DNA of 64,000 bases from CAYYAQ01 sp964469555 (GTDB lineage: Bacteria; Planctomycetota; UBA1135; UBA2386), in assembly GCA_964469555.1 (NCBI GenBank), contig CAYYAQ010000006.1:14334-78333 (forward strand). The letters are read 5' to 3'. Below are positions 51,838 through 61,307 of the stretch, piece after piece; the first letter of the stretch is position 1; every line of letters starts with the position of its first letter. The notes under the pieces were generated by a model. That model saw nothing but the letters and a program-made list of their open reading frames with translations, did not search any database and was not told where the DNA came from. The translations under genes and the position numbers were made by a program.

Positions 51838-52560
51838 ATGGCCGACCGCTTCTACTTCCGCCAGCTCCTGTCCGGTCGCGACTTTGCGAAAGACGATCCC
51901 ATCGCCGGACAGATGCTGAACTTCGTCTACCTGATCGGCGATCGGGAAGAAGGCGTCGCCCTCGTCGTCGACCCGGCATACGCCGTCGATGAGATCCTGC
52001 AGGTCGTGGAGGACGACGGCATGCGCCTCGTTGGCACTCTCGCCACCCATTTCCATCCCGATCACGTCGGCGGCGACCTGTTCGGCCATGACGTGGAGGG
52101 GATTGGCTGCTTGCTAAAACGGCAGGGCATGAAGGTGCACGTCCACAAGGACGAAGCCCGCTGGGTCAAGATGATGACCGGTGTCTCCGACAGCGATCTC
52201 GAGGTGCACGACAGCAGCGACATCGTCAAGGTCGGCGAGATCTCGGTCGAACTCATCCACACGCCGGGTCACACACCCGGCAGTCAGTGCTTCCTCGTCG
52301 AGAACCGCCTCGTCGCCGGAGACACGTTGTTCCTCGATGGTTGCGGTCGCACCGACCTTCCCGGCGGCAACGCCCGCGACCTGTACCTCAGCCTGACCCA
52401 ACGATTGTCGAAGGTCCCCGACAGCGCCGTCCTGTTTCCGGGTCACCTCTACTCCCGAGACGGCCAGGCCAAGCTCGGCGAGACGCGCCGCAAGAACCCG
52501 GTGTTCCAACCGAAAACCGAGGAACAGTGGCTGCAGATGTTCGGCCCCGGCTTGCTGTAA
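51838..52560 (+). CDS. metallo-beta-lactamase-fold hydrolase (glyoxalase II-like)
   Basis: The product has 240 residues from ATG 51838; an upstream ATG at 51826 would add 4 residues. The metal site H-F-H-P-D-H is at residues 71-76, followed by H-T-P-G-H-T-P-G-S and V-A-G-D-T-L-F-L-D-G-C-G-R-T-D, and the last His in L-F-P-G-H-L-Y. The G-C-G-R-T-D-L-P-G-G block is closer to persulfide dioxygenase (ETHE1)/glyoxalase II-type proteins than to lactamases. It could act on glutathione or other thiol-linked substrates. The next gene, trmB, starts 15 bases later. Confidence 0.8.
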   Translation: MADRFYFRQLLSGRDFAKDDPIAGQMLNFVYLIGDREEGVALVVDPAYAVDEILQVVEDDGMRLVGTLATHFHPDHVGGDLFGHDVEGIGCLLKRQGMKVHVHKDEARWVKMMTGVSDSDLEVHDSSDIVKVGEISVELIHTPGHTPGSQCFLVENRLVAGDTLFLDGCGRTDLPGGNARDLYLSLTQRLSKVPDSAVLFPGHLYSRDGQAKLGETRRKNPVFQPKTEEQWLQMFGPGLL

Positions 52561-52575
52561 GCTCTGACGAAACCG

Positions 52576-53286
52576 ATGAGCACGCAACGAGAGACCCAGG
52601 AAACGCAGAGGCAGGGATCGTCACGGATGCACACCGACGGCAAGCTGTCGTTTCGGAGGCGCGTCCCTATCGTCGACGACCCCGACCTGCCCCTGATCCT
52701 CGGCGGCGAGAATCCTCCAGACCTCGACGAGATCGTCCCCGCCAGATTCGAGCACGTCGAGATCGAGGTCGGACCGGGCAAGGGCGCGTTCCTCCTCGCT
52801 GCGGCGGAGGCGAGCCCCGACACATTCATGCTCGGTATCGAAGTCGCGTCCGCGTACGCAAAGCACTCCGCCGAACGCTTGAAGAAGGCGGGCCGCAACA
52901 ACAGCGTGCTCCTCGTCGACAACGCCAAGGTGTACCTGAAGGAACAGTGCGGGAACGCATCCCTCGACCGCCTACATGTGTACTTCCCAGACCCGTGGCC
53001 GAAACGCCGGCACCGGAAACGTCGCTTCCTGACGTCCGAGATGCCAGACGTGGTCCACCGCGTGCTGAAGCCGGACGGATGGCTGCTCGTCGCCACGGAC
53101 AACGCGGCTCTGGCGGGCGAGATCACCCGAGTACTCGGCAGCGCCAGCGGACTCGTGCGGGACGAAGACGAAGAACGACGCCTGAGAGCCGGACCCGGGG
53201 GTCACGGTTTCTCGCCGACGAGCTTCGAGCGAAAGTACATCGAAGAGGGTCGGATCATCCGCCGCTACGCGTTTCGGACCGCGTAG
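52576..53286 (+). CDS. trmB: tRNA (guanine-N7-)-methyltransferase
   Basis: The 236-residue protein has SAM-binding motif V-E-I-E-V-G-P-G-K-G-A-F-L and the TrmB signature H-V-Y-F-P-D-P-W-P-K-R-R-H-R-K-R-R. It then has L-K-P-D-G-W-L-L-V-A-T-D. It methylates G46 in the variable loop of tRNAs. The first about 17 residues from ATG 52576 are Gln/Thr-rich and may not be used; ATG 52627 is an alternative start. A C-terminal T-S-F-E-R-K-Y block is characteristic. Confidence 0.93.
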   Translation: MSTQRETQETQRQGSSRMHTDGKLSFRRRVPIVDDPDLPLILGGENPPDLDEIVPARFEHVEIEVGPGKGAFLLAAAEASPDTFMLGIEVASAYAKHSAERLKKAGRNNSVLLVDNAKVYLKEQCGNASLDRLHVYFPDPWPKRRHRKRRFLTSEMPDVVHRVLKPDGWLLVATDNAALAGEITRVLGSASGLVRDEDEERRLRAGPGGHGFSPTSFERKYIEEGRIIRRYAFRTA

Positions 53287-53288
53287 CG

Positions 53289-53615
53289 CTACCTGTTTGG
53301 ATCGATCGTGGGCTGCGCCCCGCCGGTCGAGACCGAGGGTGAGACCAGGGCGGGGAGCGAGGTGTCGGTGACGGGTCCACTCGACCCGGTCGGCCCGGGG
53401 AGATGAGCCCGGTCGACCTCCAGGCGCCCACCATTCCCCTGGCCAGCACCGTCGCTTGTCGACGGGACCGTTGGGGTAGCGACGTCGCCGGGCGACGGAG
53501 TCTGTTGGGAGGCCCCGCCGGGTTCCCGTAGACCGGGTCGATCCAGCACCAGGACGCCCACGAGGATCGTCAGGGCCAGGGTCGAGCACAGCCAGGTACG
53601 GCGACGAATCTTCAC
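53289..53615 (-). CDS. hypothetical membrane-anchored Pro/Ser/Thr-rich protein
   Basis: The 108-residue product is read from GTG 53615 (V-K-I-R-R-R-T-W-L-C-S-T-L-A-L-T-I-L-V-G-V-L-V-L), which gives a positively charged start and one membrane helix. An ATG at 53711 opens the same frame but would add residues read across a run of nine Gs and look non-coding. The rest is a low-complexity G/P/S/T tail. Function unknown. It is convergent with trmB, with 2 bases between. Confidence 0.4.
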   Translation of the reverse strand: MKIRRRTWLCSTLALTILVGVLVLDRPGLREPGGASQQTPSPGDVATPTVPSTSDGAGQGNGGRLEVDRAHLPGPTGSSGPVTDTSLPALVSPSVSTGGAQPTIDPNR

Positions 53616-53851
53616 GGAGGGCCTACGGAGGGAGGCGTGTTGATGGCTTCTGAAAATCCAGGGGGGGGGAAAAGCGGGCTCACCGGATCCGAAGGGGGCG
53701 AGCATCCGCAAACCCGGACGCGGCGGGGGCCCATGTTGTCACGACTAGCTCCGGATTGGATGAAGTTTCACCGAGTTTCCCCAAGACGCGAGCCTCGCGC
53801 CCGGTTCCCCCATCTCCTATCCTCCCCGCCCGCCCGCAGGACCCCACTGAG

Positions 53852-55336
53852 ATGACCGACAGGATCGCCGAAGACCGGCTACAGAAACTGAAGACCCTCC
53901 GAGAGCGGGAGATCGAGCCATTTCCGGCCCGAGTGCCCGCCTCCACCCCCATAGCCGAGTGCCTGGAAGGGATCGACTCCCGCCAGGACGAAGTCGTCAC
54001 CGTCGCCGGTCGGCTCGGGCACGTTCGGGACTTCGGCAAGCTCCGCTTCGCCCACCTGCGCGACCTGTCGGGGAACATCCAGATCGGATTCCAGCGGGAC
54101 GACCTCCCGGACTTCTGGCCGAACCGCAAGCTCATCGAGACCGCGGACCACGTGGTGATCCGCGGTCGGCTCGGCAAGACGAAGAAGGGCGAGGACACGA
54201 TCTGGGCGGACGATGTGGTGCTGGCGAGCAAGTGCTTGCGGCACCCGCCGGAGAAGTGGCACGGCATGAAGGACACGGAGGCGCGTTACCGCATGCGCTA
54301 CGCCGACCTCTTCGCCAACCCGGAAGTGCGGGACACGTTCGTCATCCGCAGCAAGGTAGTCGCCGAGATCCGAAACTACTTCCAGAGCCTCGGCTACCTC
54401 GAAGTAGAGACGCCCATCCTGCAGTCGATCTTCGGCGGCGCCACGGCACGACCGTTCCAGACCCACCACAACGCCCTGGACATGCCACTGTTCATGCGCA
54501 TCGCGCCGGAGCTCTACCTGAAGCGCCTGATCGTCGGCGGCATGGAGCGGGTGTTCGAAGTCGGGCGCGTCTTCCGCAACGAAGGCATCAGCATGCGGCA
54601 CAATCCGGAGTTCACGATGGTCGAGTCGTACGAGGCCTATGCCGACTACCGCACGATCATGGAACGTGTCGAGGGGTTGTTCGCGCATCTCTGCGAACTC
54701 GTGATCGGCAAGACGACCGTCACCTTCCGCGAGAAGGAATACAACCTGCGCCCACCGTTCGACAAGAAGCGCTACTGCGAGCTCTTCAGTGAAGCGAACA
54801 ACGGGCTCGACTTCTTCGACGAAGACGGCGTGCGCACGCGGGCAAAGGAACTCGAACTGAAGACCGACGGTCTGCCGTGGGAGAAGGTCGCCAATGACAT
54901 CTTCGAGGCGACCGTCGAGGACAACCTCGAGGGTCCGGTGTTCGTGTACGATTATCCGACGGCGATCTGCCCCCTCGCGAAGCAGAGCCCGGACGACCCG
55001 CAAGTCGCCGAACGCTTCGAACTCTTCGTCGCGGGGATGGAGCTCGGCAACGCGTTCTCCGAACTGAACAACCCGCAGGATCAGGAGGAGCGCTTTCGCA
55101 AGCAGCTCGAACACGTCGACGACGAATCATCCTCCGTAATGGACGAGGACTACGTCTCGGCACTCGAGTTCGGCATGCCCCCGACCGGCGGCCTCGGCAT
55201 CGGAGTCGACCGCCTCTGCATGTTGCTGACGGGCTCGTCGACGATTCGCGACGTGGTGCTGTTCCCGCTGCTGCGCCAAATAAAGGACGCCCCACCCGAA
55301 GACAAGGCGACGGACGGCGCGGCGGGCACACAATAG
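53852..55336 (+). CDS. lysS: lysyl-tRNA synthetase (class II)
   Basis: The enzyme has 494 residues from ATG 53852; the frame is open upstream without similarity. An N-terminal OB-fold for anticodon binding (residues 50-150: V-A-G-R-L-G-H-V-R-D-F-G-K-L-R-F-A-H-L-R-D) is followed by a class II catalytic core with motif 1 (E-V-E-T-P-I-L-Q), motif 2 (F-E-V-G-R-V-F-R-N-E-G-I-S-M-R-H-N-P-E-F-T) and motif 3 (G-G-L-G-I-G-V-D-R-L-C-M-L-L-T). All are in the lysyl-type arrangement. A three-gene lipoprotein-export set follows 73 bases downstream. Confidence 0.95.
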   Translation: MTDRIAEDRLQKLKTLREREIEPFPARVPASTPIAECLEGIDSRQDEVVTVAGRLGHVRDFGKLRFAHLRDLSGNIQIGFQRDDLPDFWPNRKLIETADHVVIRGRLGKTKKGEDTIWADDVVLASKCLRHPPEKWHGMKDTEARYRMRYADLFANPEVRDTFVIRSKVVAEIRNYFQSLGYLEVETPILQSIFGGATARPFQTHHNALDMPLFMRIAPELYLKRLIVGGMERVFEVGRVFRNEGISMRHNPEFTMVESYEAYADYRTIMERVEGLFAHLCELVIGKTTVTFREKEYNLRPPFDKKRYCELFSEANNGLDFFDEDGVRTRAKELELKTDGLPWEKVANDIFEATVEDNLEGPVFVYDYPTAICPLAKQSPDDPQVAERFELFVAGMELGNAFSELNNPQDQEERFRKQLEHVDDESSSVMDEDYVSALEFGMPPTGGLGIGVDRLCMLLTGSSTIRDVVLFPLLRQIKDAPPEDKATDGAAGTQ

Positions 55337-55409
55337 AGATGGCGACGCCTGACCGATTCCTGGCCGTTCCGCGTTCCAAATAGCTGTCCGTCCCCGATCT
55401 GGAGACCCC

Positions 55410-56893
55410 TTGCCACCTGCCTTTTCCTGGTTCCTGGCGCTTCGCTACCTGGCAACCCGCTGGGTCAACCTGATCGGCATGCTGGGCATCGCGATCTCTG
55501 TGTGGGCGATGATCGTCGTGGTGGCCGTCTTCTCCGGGTTCATTGGTGACACCCGCCGGGGCATCGAGAACGCGTCCCCGGATCTCCTCGTGACGGAACT
55601 GCCTCTCGGCACGGACTTCGCCCCGCTCCGGGAAGCGCTCATGCAGGATCCGGACGTGGTAGCCATCGCACCCCGTCTAAGCCACGACGCGATCCTGTTT
55701 CCGATCGGCGGTTGGCAGCTGCCAAACGGCACCGATCCGATCGCCGCGGGAGCAGCATCCGCCGGCAACAACTACGTGCTGCTGCTCGGCATCGACGCAA
55801 AAGCCGAAGCCAAGGTGACGCCACTACGCGAATGGCTGACCGACGCCGCAGATGGTGAGTCACCACGTGGATTGGGCGTGAGCAACTTCGACGTCGAGAA
55901 CGTGGACGACCCGTTCTGTGTATCTCCTACTCGGATCCGCCGCGCTGCATCTCGAGCGCGTACGCCGTTGAAGGGAACGATGCTCGGCCCCCAACATGGC
56001 TTCATTCTCGGAATGGACCGACTTCGCGGCGGCGACGCGATCATCCCTGGACAACGCGTCGATATCGTGAGCGTTCGATTCGAGAAGGGCGAGAAGAAGG
56101 ACGGCAAGCAGGACTTCGACCTCAAGAAGATCAAGATCAACAGCTACCTGTCGGGGGCGTACGCCACAGACCACCGGTTCTTCGATCTCGGAACCTGTCT
56201 CATCGACATCGAGGACCTCCGCGACGCGCTCGGCGAAGGCGTTCTCTCCGAGCGTGAGCTCGTGACCGAGGTCGCCATCCGATTGCGCGACGGCGCGGAT
56301 GCCCTGCTGGTCAAGTCGCGCGTAGACGCGATGTTGAAGGGCGACGCCAAGACGCTCACGTGGGAAAAACAGAACCAGACGTACCTCGGCGCGGTGGACC
56401 GCGAGCGAACGCTGATGAAGGTCGTGTTGTTCGCCGTCCTCACCGTCGCGGGCTTCTTGATCTTCGCGACGCTACACATGATGGTCGTCCAAAAGACGAA
56501 GGACATCGGGATCTTGACGTCGTTGGGCGCCACGCCGGGCGGCATCGGCGCCGTGTTCGTTCTGAGCAGCCTCGCGATCGGCTCCGCCGGTTNNNNNNNN
56601 NNGTCTCGGGTTCAGGTTCAGGCGTGGTGGGCGTGATCGGCTCCGCCGGTTGCGCCCTCGGGCTGTCATCCGGCTACCTGAGCGCGTTATTCCTGAACGA
56701 CATCTGCCGTGCGTCCGGGATCCAGCTCTTCCCCGAGAGTCTCTACGCGATCGACGAAGTTCCGATCAATCTGGAGATGACGTGGATGATCCAGGTCGCC
56801 GCCGGCGCCCTCGTCCTATCGCTGATCGTGGCGTGGTTGCCGGCGCGTCGCGCCGCGCGCCTCGACCCCGTCAAGGCCCTCATGCACGAATAG
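55410..56893 (+). CDS. lolC: LolC/LolE-type lipoprotein-release permease, interrupted by a false gap
   Basis: A TTG start at 55410 is preceded by GGAG with 5 bases spacing. The protein is a type VII ABC permease: one N-terminal membrane helix (L-I-G-M-L-G-I-A-I-S-V-W-A-M-I), a large periplasmic domain (residues about 50-325) and then three helices. The frame breaks at the 10-N run at 56593-56602. The 17 bases before the Ns recur at 56635-56651. Removing 56593-56651 (59 bases) restores one frame and gives V-F-V-L-S-S-L-A-I-G-S-A-G-C-A-L-G-L-S-S-G-Y-L, which matches the paralogous lolE residue for residue in length. The complete product would be about 474 residues. Confidence 0.85.
56593..56602. 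other. assembly gap (10 N), probably spurious
   Basis: Ten Ns are flanked by a 17-base direct repeat (56576-56592 and 56635-56651), with 32 extra bases between the Ns and the second copy. This looks like two contig ends that overlap but were scaffolded side by side. Confidence 0.9.
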
Positions 56894-56923
56894 AGTGCGC
56901 GGAATCGTCCGTCCATCACCAAC

Positions 56924-57616
56924 ATGTCCCACCTCCTCCGCTGCCAAGCGCTCACCAAGAGCTACTTCCTGGGCAAACGCGAGATCTCGGTCCTGCGCGG
57001 GGTCGACATCAGCGTCGAGCACGGCGAGATGCTCGCGCTACTCGGCCAGTCCGGCGCCGGCAAGTCCACGCTCCTCTACTTGATGGGCCTCCTCGACCGA
57101 CCGACAGGTGGAAGGATCGAATTCGACGGCACGGACGTCACCGACTTCTCCAACTCGGAACGGGCATCCCTCCGCCACAGTCAGATCGGATTCGTATTCC
57201 AGTTCTACCACCTGATCCCCGAACTCTCGGCCCTGCAGAACGTCAGGCTCGGGCAGATGATGCAGACCCCCCCGCTGACCTACTTCAAGAACCGCAAGGC
57301 CGTGACGCGGCGCGCCGAGGAACTGTTGGAGATGGTCGGGCTCTCGGATCGGATGCCCCACCGCCCCAACGAGCTCTCCGGTGGCGAGCGCCAGCGCGTC
57401 GCGATCGCCCGCGCCCTGATATCCGAACCCCGCATCATCCTGGCAGACGAACCGACCGGTAACCTGGACACGCAGACCGCGGAGGGAGTGCTGCAGATCC
57501 TGTTCAACCTGAACCGCGAACAGGGCATCGGGTTCGTCCTCGTCACTCACAACGAAGAGCTCGCCACGCGGTGTGACCGCACGGTTCACCTGAGGGACGG
57601 CCAGGTCGTGGACTGA
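56924..57616 (+). CDS. lolD: LolD-type ABC transporter ATPase
   Basis: The 230-residue ATP-binding subunit has Walker A G-Q-S-G-A-G-K-S-T, Q-loop F-V-F-Q-F-Y-H-L-I-P-E-L, signature L-S-G-G-E-R-Q-R-V-A-I-A-R-A-L and Walker B I-I-L-A-D-E-P-T-G-N-L-D. It belongs to the MacB/LolD/FtsE class. Between two LolC/E-type permeases it is expected to power extraction of lipoproteins from the inner membrane. Its TGA overlaps the lolE ATG (TGATG). Confidence 0.92.
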   Translation: MSHLLRCQALTKSYFLGKREISVLRGVDISVEHGEMLALLGQSGAGKSTLLYLMGLLDRPTGGRIEFDGTDVTDFSNSERASLRHSQIGFVFQFYHLIPELSALQNVRLGQMMQTPPLTYFKNRKAVTRRAEELLEMVGLSDRMPHRPNELSGGERQRVAIARALISEPRIILADEPTGNLDTQTAEGVLQILFNLNREQGIGFVLVTHNEELATRCDRTVHLRDGQVVD

Positions 57617-58932
57617 TGTATCGCTACTACCTCGCACACCGCTTCATGGTCAGCCGCCCCATCAACCTGTTGGGGGTCCTGGGCGTCATGCTCGGCGTGT
57701 GGGCGTTGATCGTGGTCGTCTCGATCTTCGATGGTTATCGCGAAGAGTTGCGTAACCAGTTCACGATGACGTCCTCGGACCTCTCGATTCGAAGGCTTGG
57801 GTCGCGCGCGGATTTCGAGCGGGTGCGGCAAGTCGTCGAGAATGATGCCAATGTCGCGGCGTGTTCCCCACGACTCGTCTGGAGCGGGATGATCCACCCA
57901 CGTGATGAGAATCAACTCCGCACGTGGCTTCCCGGAGCGATCGAGAAGAACGGTCGATTCGTCACCGTGACGGGGATCGACCCCAGGTTCGAGAGCAAGA
58001 CGACGAAACTCGTGGACTGGATCAGCGGCGTCGACAACCAGTCACTGCGCGTCGACTTGGAGGCGCTCCGCCCCGGCGCGAACTGGATCCTGGTCAGCAG
58101 TCGAAAGGCCAAGGCGAAAAACCTGAAGGTGGGTGACGACCTCAAGATCACGACCGCGCGGATTCACTACCACCGTGGCAGCCAGACGACGAACTTCCTC
58201 GCGTCCGAGTTCAAGGTGGCAGGAGGCTACAAGACACGCCACGCGGGATTCGACAACCTGGTCGTCTTGGTTTCGATCGACCAACTGCGCGACTTGATCT
58301 CGAGTTCGAACTCGGGATTCGTCAACGAAGTCGCTGTCAAGCTCAGGTCAATGAAGCCAGCGGCCCTGGAGCAAACGCGGCAGCGGGTCTTCGACGCGCT
58401 CCGCGCGCTGCCAGAGTACCTGCACGAACCGGCCATCGTCCGCATCGCTGGCGAACAGGAGAGAGGATTCATGATGGCGATCGCCCACCAGGGCGGCCTG
58501 ATGAAGCTCATCCTCTTCGTGATCATGGTCGTCGCGGGTTTCCTCGTGTACGCGACGCTGTCGATGATGGTCACCGAGAAGACGCACGACATCGGCGTGC
58601 TCAGCGCGCTCGGCGGCACGAAGATCGGCGTCATGCAAGTCTTCTTGACGAGTGGATTCGCGATCAGCCTCGTGGGCACTGCGCTCGGCGTGGGCACGGG
58701 ATGTTTGACGTCGATCTACCTGAACGACTTCAACGAGTTCATGAAGGCCTCGTTCGGCATCGATCTCTTCCCATCCGATATCTACAATCTCCCCGGCGTG
58801 CCGTACGATCTCGATCCCAAGTGGATCGGAATCGTCGTCTCGAGTTCTCTGATCCTCGGACTCGTGGTGTCTGCGCTCCCCGCGTGGCGGGCGATGAGCA
58901 ACGACCCGCTCGAGTGCCTTCGCGACAAGTAG
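57616..58932 (+). CDS. lolE: LolE/LolC-type lipoprotein-release permease
   Basis: The protein has 438 residues with an N-terminal membrane helix (P-I-N-L-L-G-V-L-G-V-M-L-G-V-W-A-L-I-V), a periplasmic domain with F-V-T-V-T-G-I-D-P-R-F and three C-terminal membrane segments. It is paralogous to the permease at 55.4 kb and ends in the family's D-P-L-E-C-L-R block. The system could release lipoproteins such as those at 0.6, 24, 26.7 and 59 kb to the outer membrane. Confidence 0.9.
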   Translation: MYRYYLAHRFMVSRPINLLGVLGVMLGVWALIVVVSIFDGYREELRNQFTMTSSDLSIRRLGSRADFERVRQVVENDANVAACSPRLVWSGMIHPRDENQLRTWLPGAIEKNGRFVTVTGIDPRFESKTTKLVDWISGVDNQSLRVDLEALRPGANWILVSSRKAKAKNLKVGDDLKITTARIHYHRGSQTTNFLASEFKVAGGYKTRHAGFDNLVVLVSIDQLRDLISSSNSGFVNEVAVKLRSMKPAALEQTRQRVFDALRALPEYLHEPAIVRIAGEQERGFMMAIAHQGGLMKLILFVIMVVAGFLVYATLSMMVTEKTHDIGVLSALGGTKIGVMQVFLTSGFAISLVGTALGVGTGCLTSIYLNDFNEFMKASFGIDLFPSDIYNLPGVPYDLDPKWIGIVVSSSLILGLVVSALPAWRAMSNDPLECLRDK

Positions 58933-58981
58933 TCCCCGTCCGGGACTTGATTCTCGCGCGGACTGCGGTCCAAATAGGGGT

Positions 58982-59536
58982 ATGCGTCTCCCCGGAATTC
59001 TCGTGAGATTCGCGCTCGTCGCCGTGACGACGTTTCTCGCCGGCTGCCACACCACGAGCGGACGCGCGATCGAGAGCCGAATCGGTGGCTCCCTGAACAA
59101 GCTGTGGCGAAGCACGACCCAGGTGATCTCGGGCGAGACCGGAAGGAGCGGGAGATTCCGGCGCAGCACGCATTACCGCGCGTGGCAACCCCAGACCCGG
59201 TTGGCGGCGCTGGGGACCAGCGTGCGTTCCAACCTGGCCCGATCCGGTGACCGCATCGTCGCGATGCCGGGGCGACTGCTCCAATTCCCGATGGACGCAA
59301 CAAGGGACGCTGTGAAGCGGATCCGCTCGTTCGGACACCGAGACGACCCGCTCGTGCAGAATCACGAGCCCGGCCATCTCGTCGGACGCCTCGTCGACGG
59401 GATCGCCAGCCTCGCGCGTGGATCAGAATTCACGCGACCCATCCTGGGCGGCCCCGGCGATCCCGACCGGTCGACGGACCCCGATGTCGTGCGGCGCCAG
59501 GAGACGTGGATCGAGCGGCTGTTGCGACGATTCTGA
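58982..59536 (+). CDS. hypothetical lipoprotein
   Basis: The product has 184 residues. The signal peptide ends in lipobox F-L-A-G-C (Cys22), and the mature part is basic and predicted helical, with I-G-G-S-L-N-K-L-W-R-S-T-T-Q-V-I and repeated Arg-rich segments. No known domain recognised. It begins 49 bases after lolE, so it may be expressed with the Lol system and could be a substrate of it. Confidence 0.55.
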   Translation: MRLPGILVRFALVAVTTFLAGCHTTSGRAIESRIGGSLNKLWRSTTQVISGETGRSGRFRRSTHYRAWQPQTRLAALGTSVRSNLARSGDRIVAMPGRLLQFPMDATRDAVKRIRSFGHRDDPLVQNHEPGHLVGRLVDGIASLARGSEFTRPILGGPGDPDRSTDPDVVRRQETWIERLLRRF

Positions 59537-59586
59537 CGCGTCTTTTTCCGGCCTCGCAACAATGCTGGCGGTAACGTAGTGGCAGT

Positions 59587-61167
59587 ATGCGTCCACCCAT
59601 CCTCCCCGTCGTCACCCTCTCGATCCTGATCTGCGGCACGGCGTCCGCACAGCAAAAGCCCCTCCCAGAGGATCGCGCTCCCGGGGCGATGACCATCAGC
59701 AAGAAAGAACTCAAGGCCTGGCTGACAAAGCTGACGTCGAAGGAATTCGGCGGGCGCGGGACCGGTCAACCCGGATTCCAGTTGGCCGCGGACTACGTCA
59801 AGGATCACTTCAAGGCACTCGGTTTGAAGCCGGGAACGAAGGACGGGAAGTACTTCCAGGCCATCCCGTGGTCGATGACCGGACCCGGCGAGGACTCGTT
59901 CAAGTTCCAGGTCAACAAGGGTGGGAAGACGGTGCACGGAGTGAAGCTCGCGGCTGTGCACGGAAACCTCGGCAAGTCGGTCAAGACCTCGGGCAAGGGC
60001 ATGGTCGCCCTGGTGCCCGATCTGGACGATGTCTCGCTCGAAGACATCGAACTGGAAGGCACCATCCTGTTCCTCGTCGTCAACGACGAGAGCGCCGGTC
60101 CGCGAACCCGGGCGCGGGGCATCCGCGAGTTGCAGGCGGACGCCCGTCGCTCCGGCGCTGGCGCGGTGTTCCTCGTGGACTCGAAGACGTACCAGGCGAC
60201 TACGAAACTCAGTGGCGCCGTCTCAGCGGGCCGGGGCCGCGCCGCTCGCGGGAGGTTCCTCCGCCCGAACAGCTTCATCATCGACGAGGCGGAGTTCGAA
60301 CGCCTGACGACCGCCATCGGCAAGGACCACAAGAAGATGCTCGGGTCCGAGGGTGTCGTGCCGCTCGGCGCCACCATCGAGGTCAACATCACCTCGAAGA
60401 CGAAGCAGGCCCCGGCCTACAACGTGCTCGGCGTCCTCGAGGGAAGCGATCCGCAGCTGAAAGACGAGTGGGTCGTCATCGGCTGCCACCTCGACCACCT
60501 CGGCATCCGCCGCGGGACGATCTACCCCGGAGCGGACGACGACGGCTCGGGCAGCGTCGGGCTCATGGCGATCGCCCAGGCCTTCGCCAAGAACAGCAAG
60601 AGGCCGCGCCGGAGCATCATGTTCGCCGCGTTCTGCGGCGAAGAGATGGGGCTGATCGGCTCGAGCTACTTCGCGAAGAACCCGCCGATGAAACTCTCGC
60701 AGATCGTCACCGAGTTGCAGATCGACATGATCGGGCGCAACGAGACGGGATCACGAGGCATCGAGAAGGCCGAGGACAACGAGAACAGCGTGCACTTGAT
60801 CGGCACGAAGAAGCTCTCCAAGGACCTCCACGAGCTGTGCCTCCGACTCAACAAGGATCGGGCGAAATTCGATCTGGAGTGGGACGAGGAGAACGTCTTC
60901 TACCGGAGCGACCACTGGAACTTCGCAAAGTACGGCGTGCCGATCGCGTTCTTCTTCACCGGCTTCCACCGGGACTATCACCGCCCGACCGACACCATCG
61001 AGAAGATCAACTTCGACAAGCTCGCCCGCATCGCGCGCTACGTCTACGACCTCAGCTTCGAGCTCGCGGATGCCAGCCAGCGACCGATGGTCGAGGCTGA
61101 CCTGTGGAAACGGCTGCAGCGGAAGGGCTCGAAGAAACCGGCGGCGCCGGTGCGCGAAGTGAAGTAG
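59587..61167 (+). CDS. secreted M28-family zinc aminopeptidase
   Basis: The protein has 526 residues. A signal peptide (ending T-A-S-A-Q) is followed by a PA-domain-like insertion (about residues 95-260) and then the M28 catalytic core with G-C-H-L-D-H-L-G, G-A-D-D-D-G-S-G-S-V-G, F-C-G-E-E-M-G-L-I-G-S and, near the end, F-H-R-D-Y-H-R-P-T-D-T-I-E-K. The His, Asp, Glu, Asp and His zinc ligands of M28 peptidases are all visible. It should release amino acids from extracellular peptides. Confidence 0.9.
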   Translation: MRPPILPVVTLSILICGTASAQQKPLPEDRAPGAMTISKKELKAWLTKLTSKEFGGRGTGQPGFQLAADYVKDHFKALGLKPGTKDGKYFQAIPWSMTGPGEDSFKFQVNKGGKTVHGVKLAAVHGNLGKSVKTSGKGMVALVPDLDDVSLEDIELEGTILFLVVNDESAGPRTRARGIRELQADARRSGAGAVFLVDSKTYQATTKLSGAVSAGRGRAARGRFLRPNSFIIDEAEFERLTTAIGKDHKKMLGSEGVVPLGATIEVNITSKTKQAPAYNVLGVLEGSDPQLKDEWVVIGCHLDHLGIRRGTIYPGADDDGSGSVGLMAIAQAFAKNSKRPRRSIMFAAFCGEEMGLIGSSYFAKNPPMKLSQIVTELQIDMIGRNETGSRGIEKAEDNENSVHLIGTKKLSKDLHELCLRLNKDRAKFDLEWDEENVFYRSDHWNFAKYGVPIAFFFTGFHRDYHRPTDTIEKINFDKLARIARYVYDLSFELADASQRPMVEADLWKRLQRKGSKKPAAPVREVK

Positions 61168-61307
61168 CCGTCCGCCGGCTGCAGAATCGAATCACGCAGG
61201 GACGCCCCGGGAAAGAAAAGCGGCAGGCCCCGATCGCCCTGGCTCAACACGAGATGGCATGCCCCCCGAGAGCGCAGGGAACACCGCCGTTCCACGACCA
61301 CGGGCTA

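Noticed and set aside
53289..53711. 140-residue version of the hypothetical protein
   Set aside because: The added N-terminus is read through a run of Gs and lacks coding character; the GTG at 53615 directly precedes a charged start and membrane helix.
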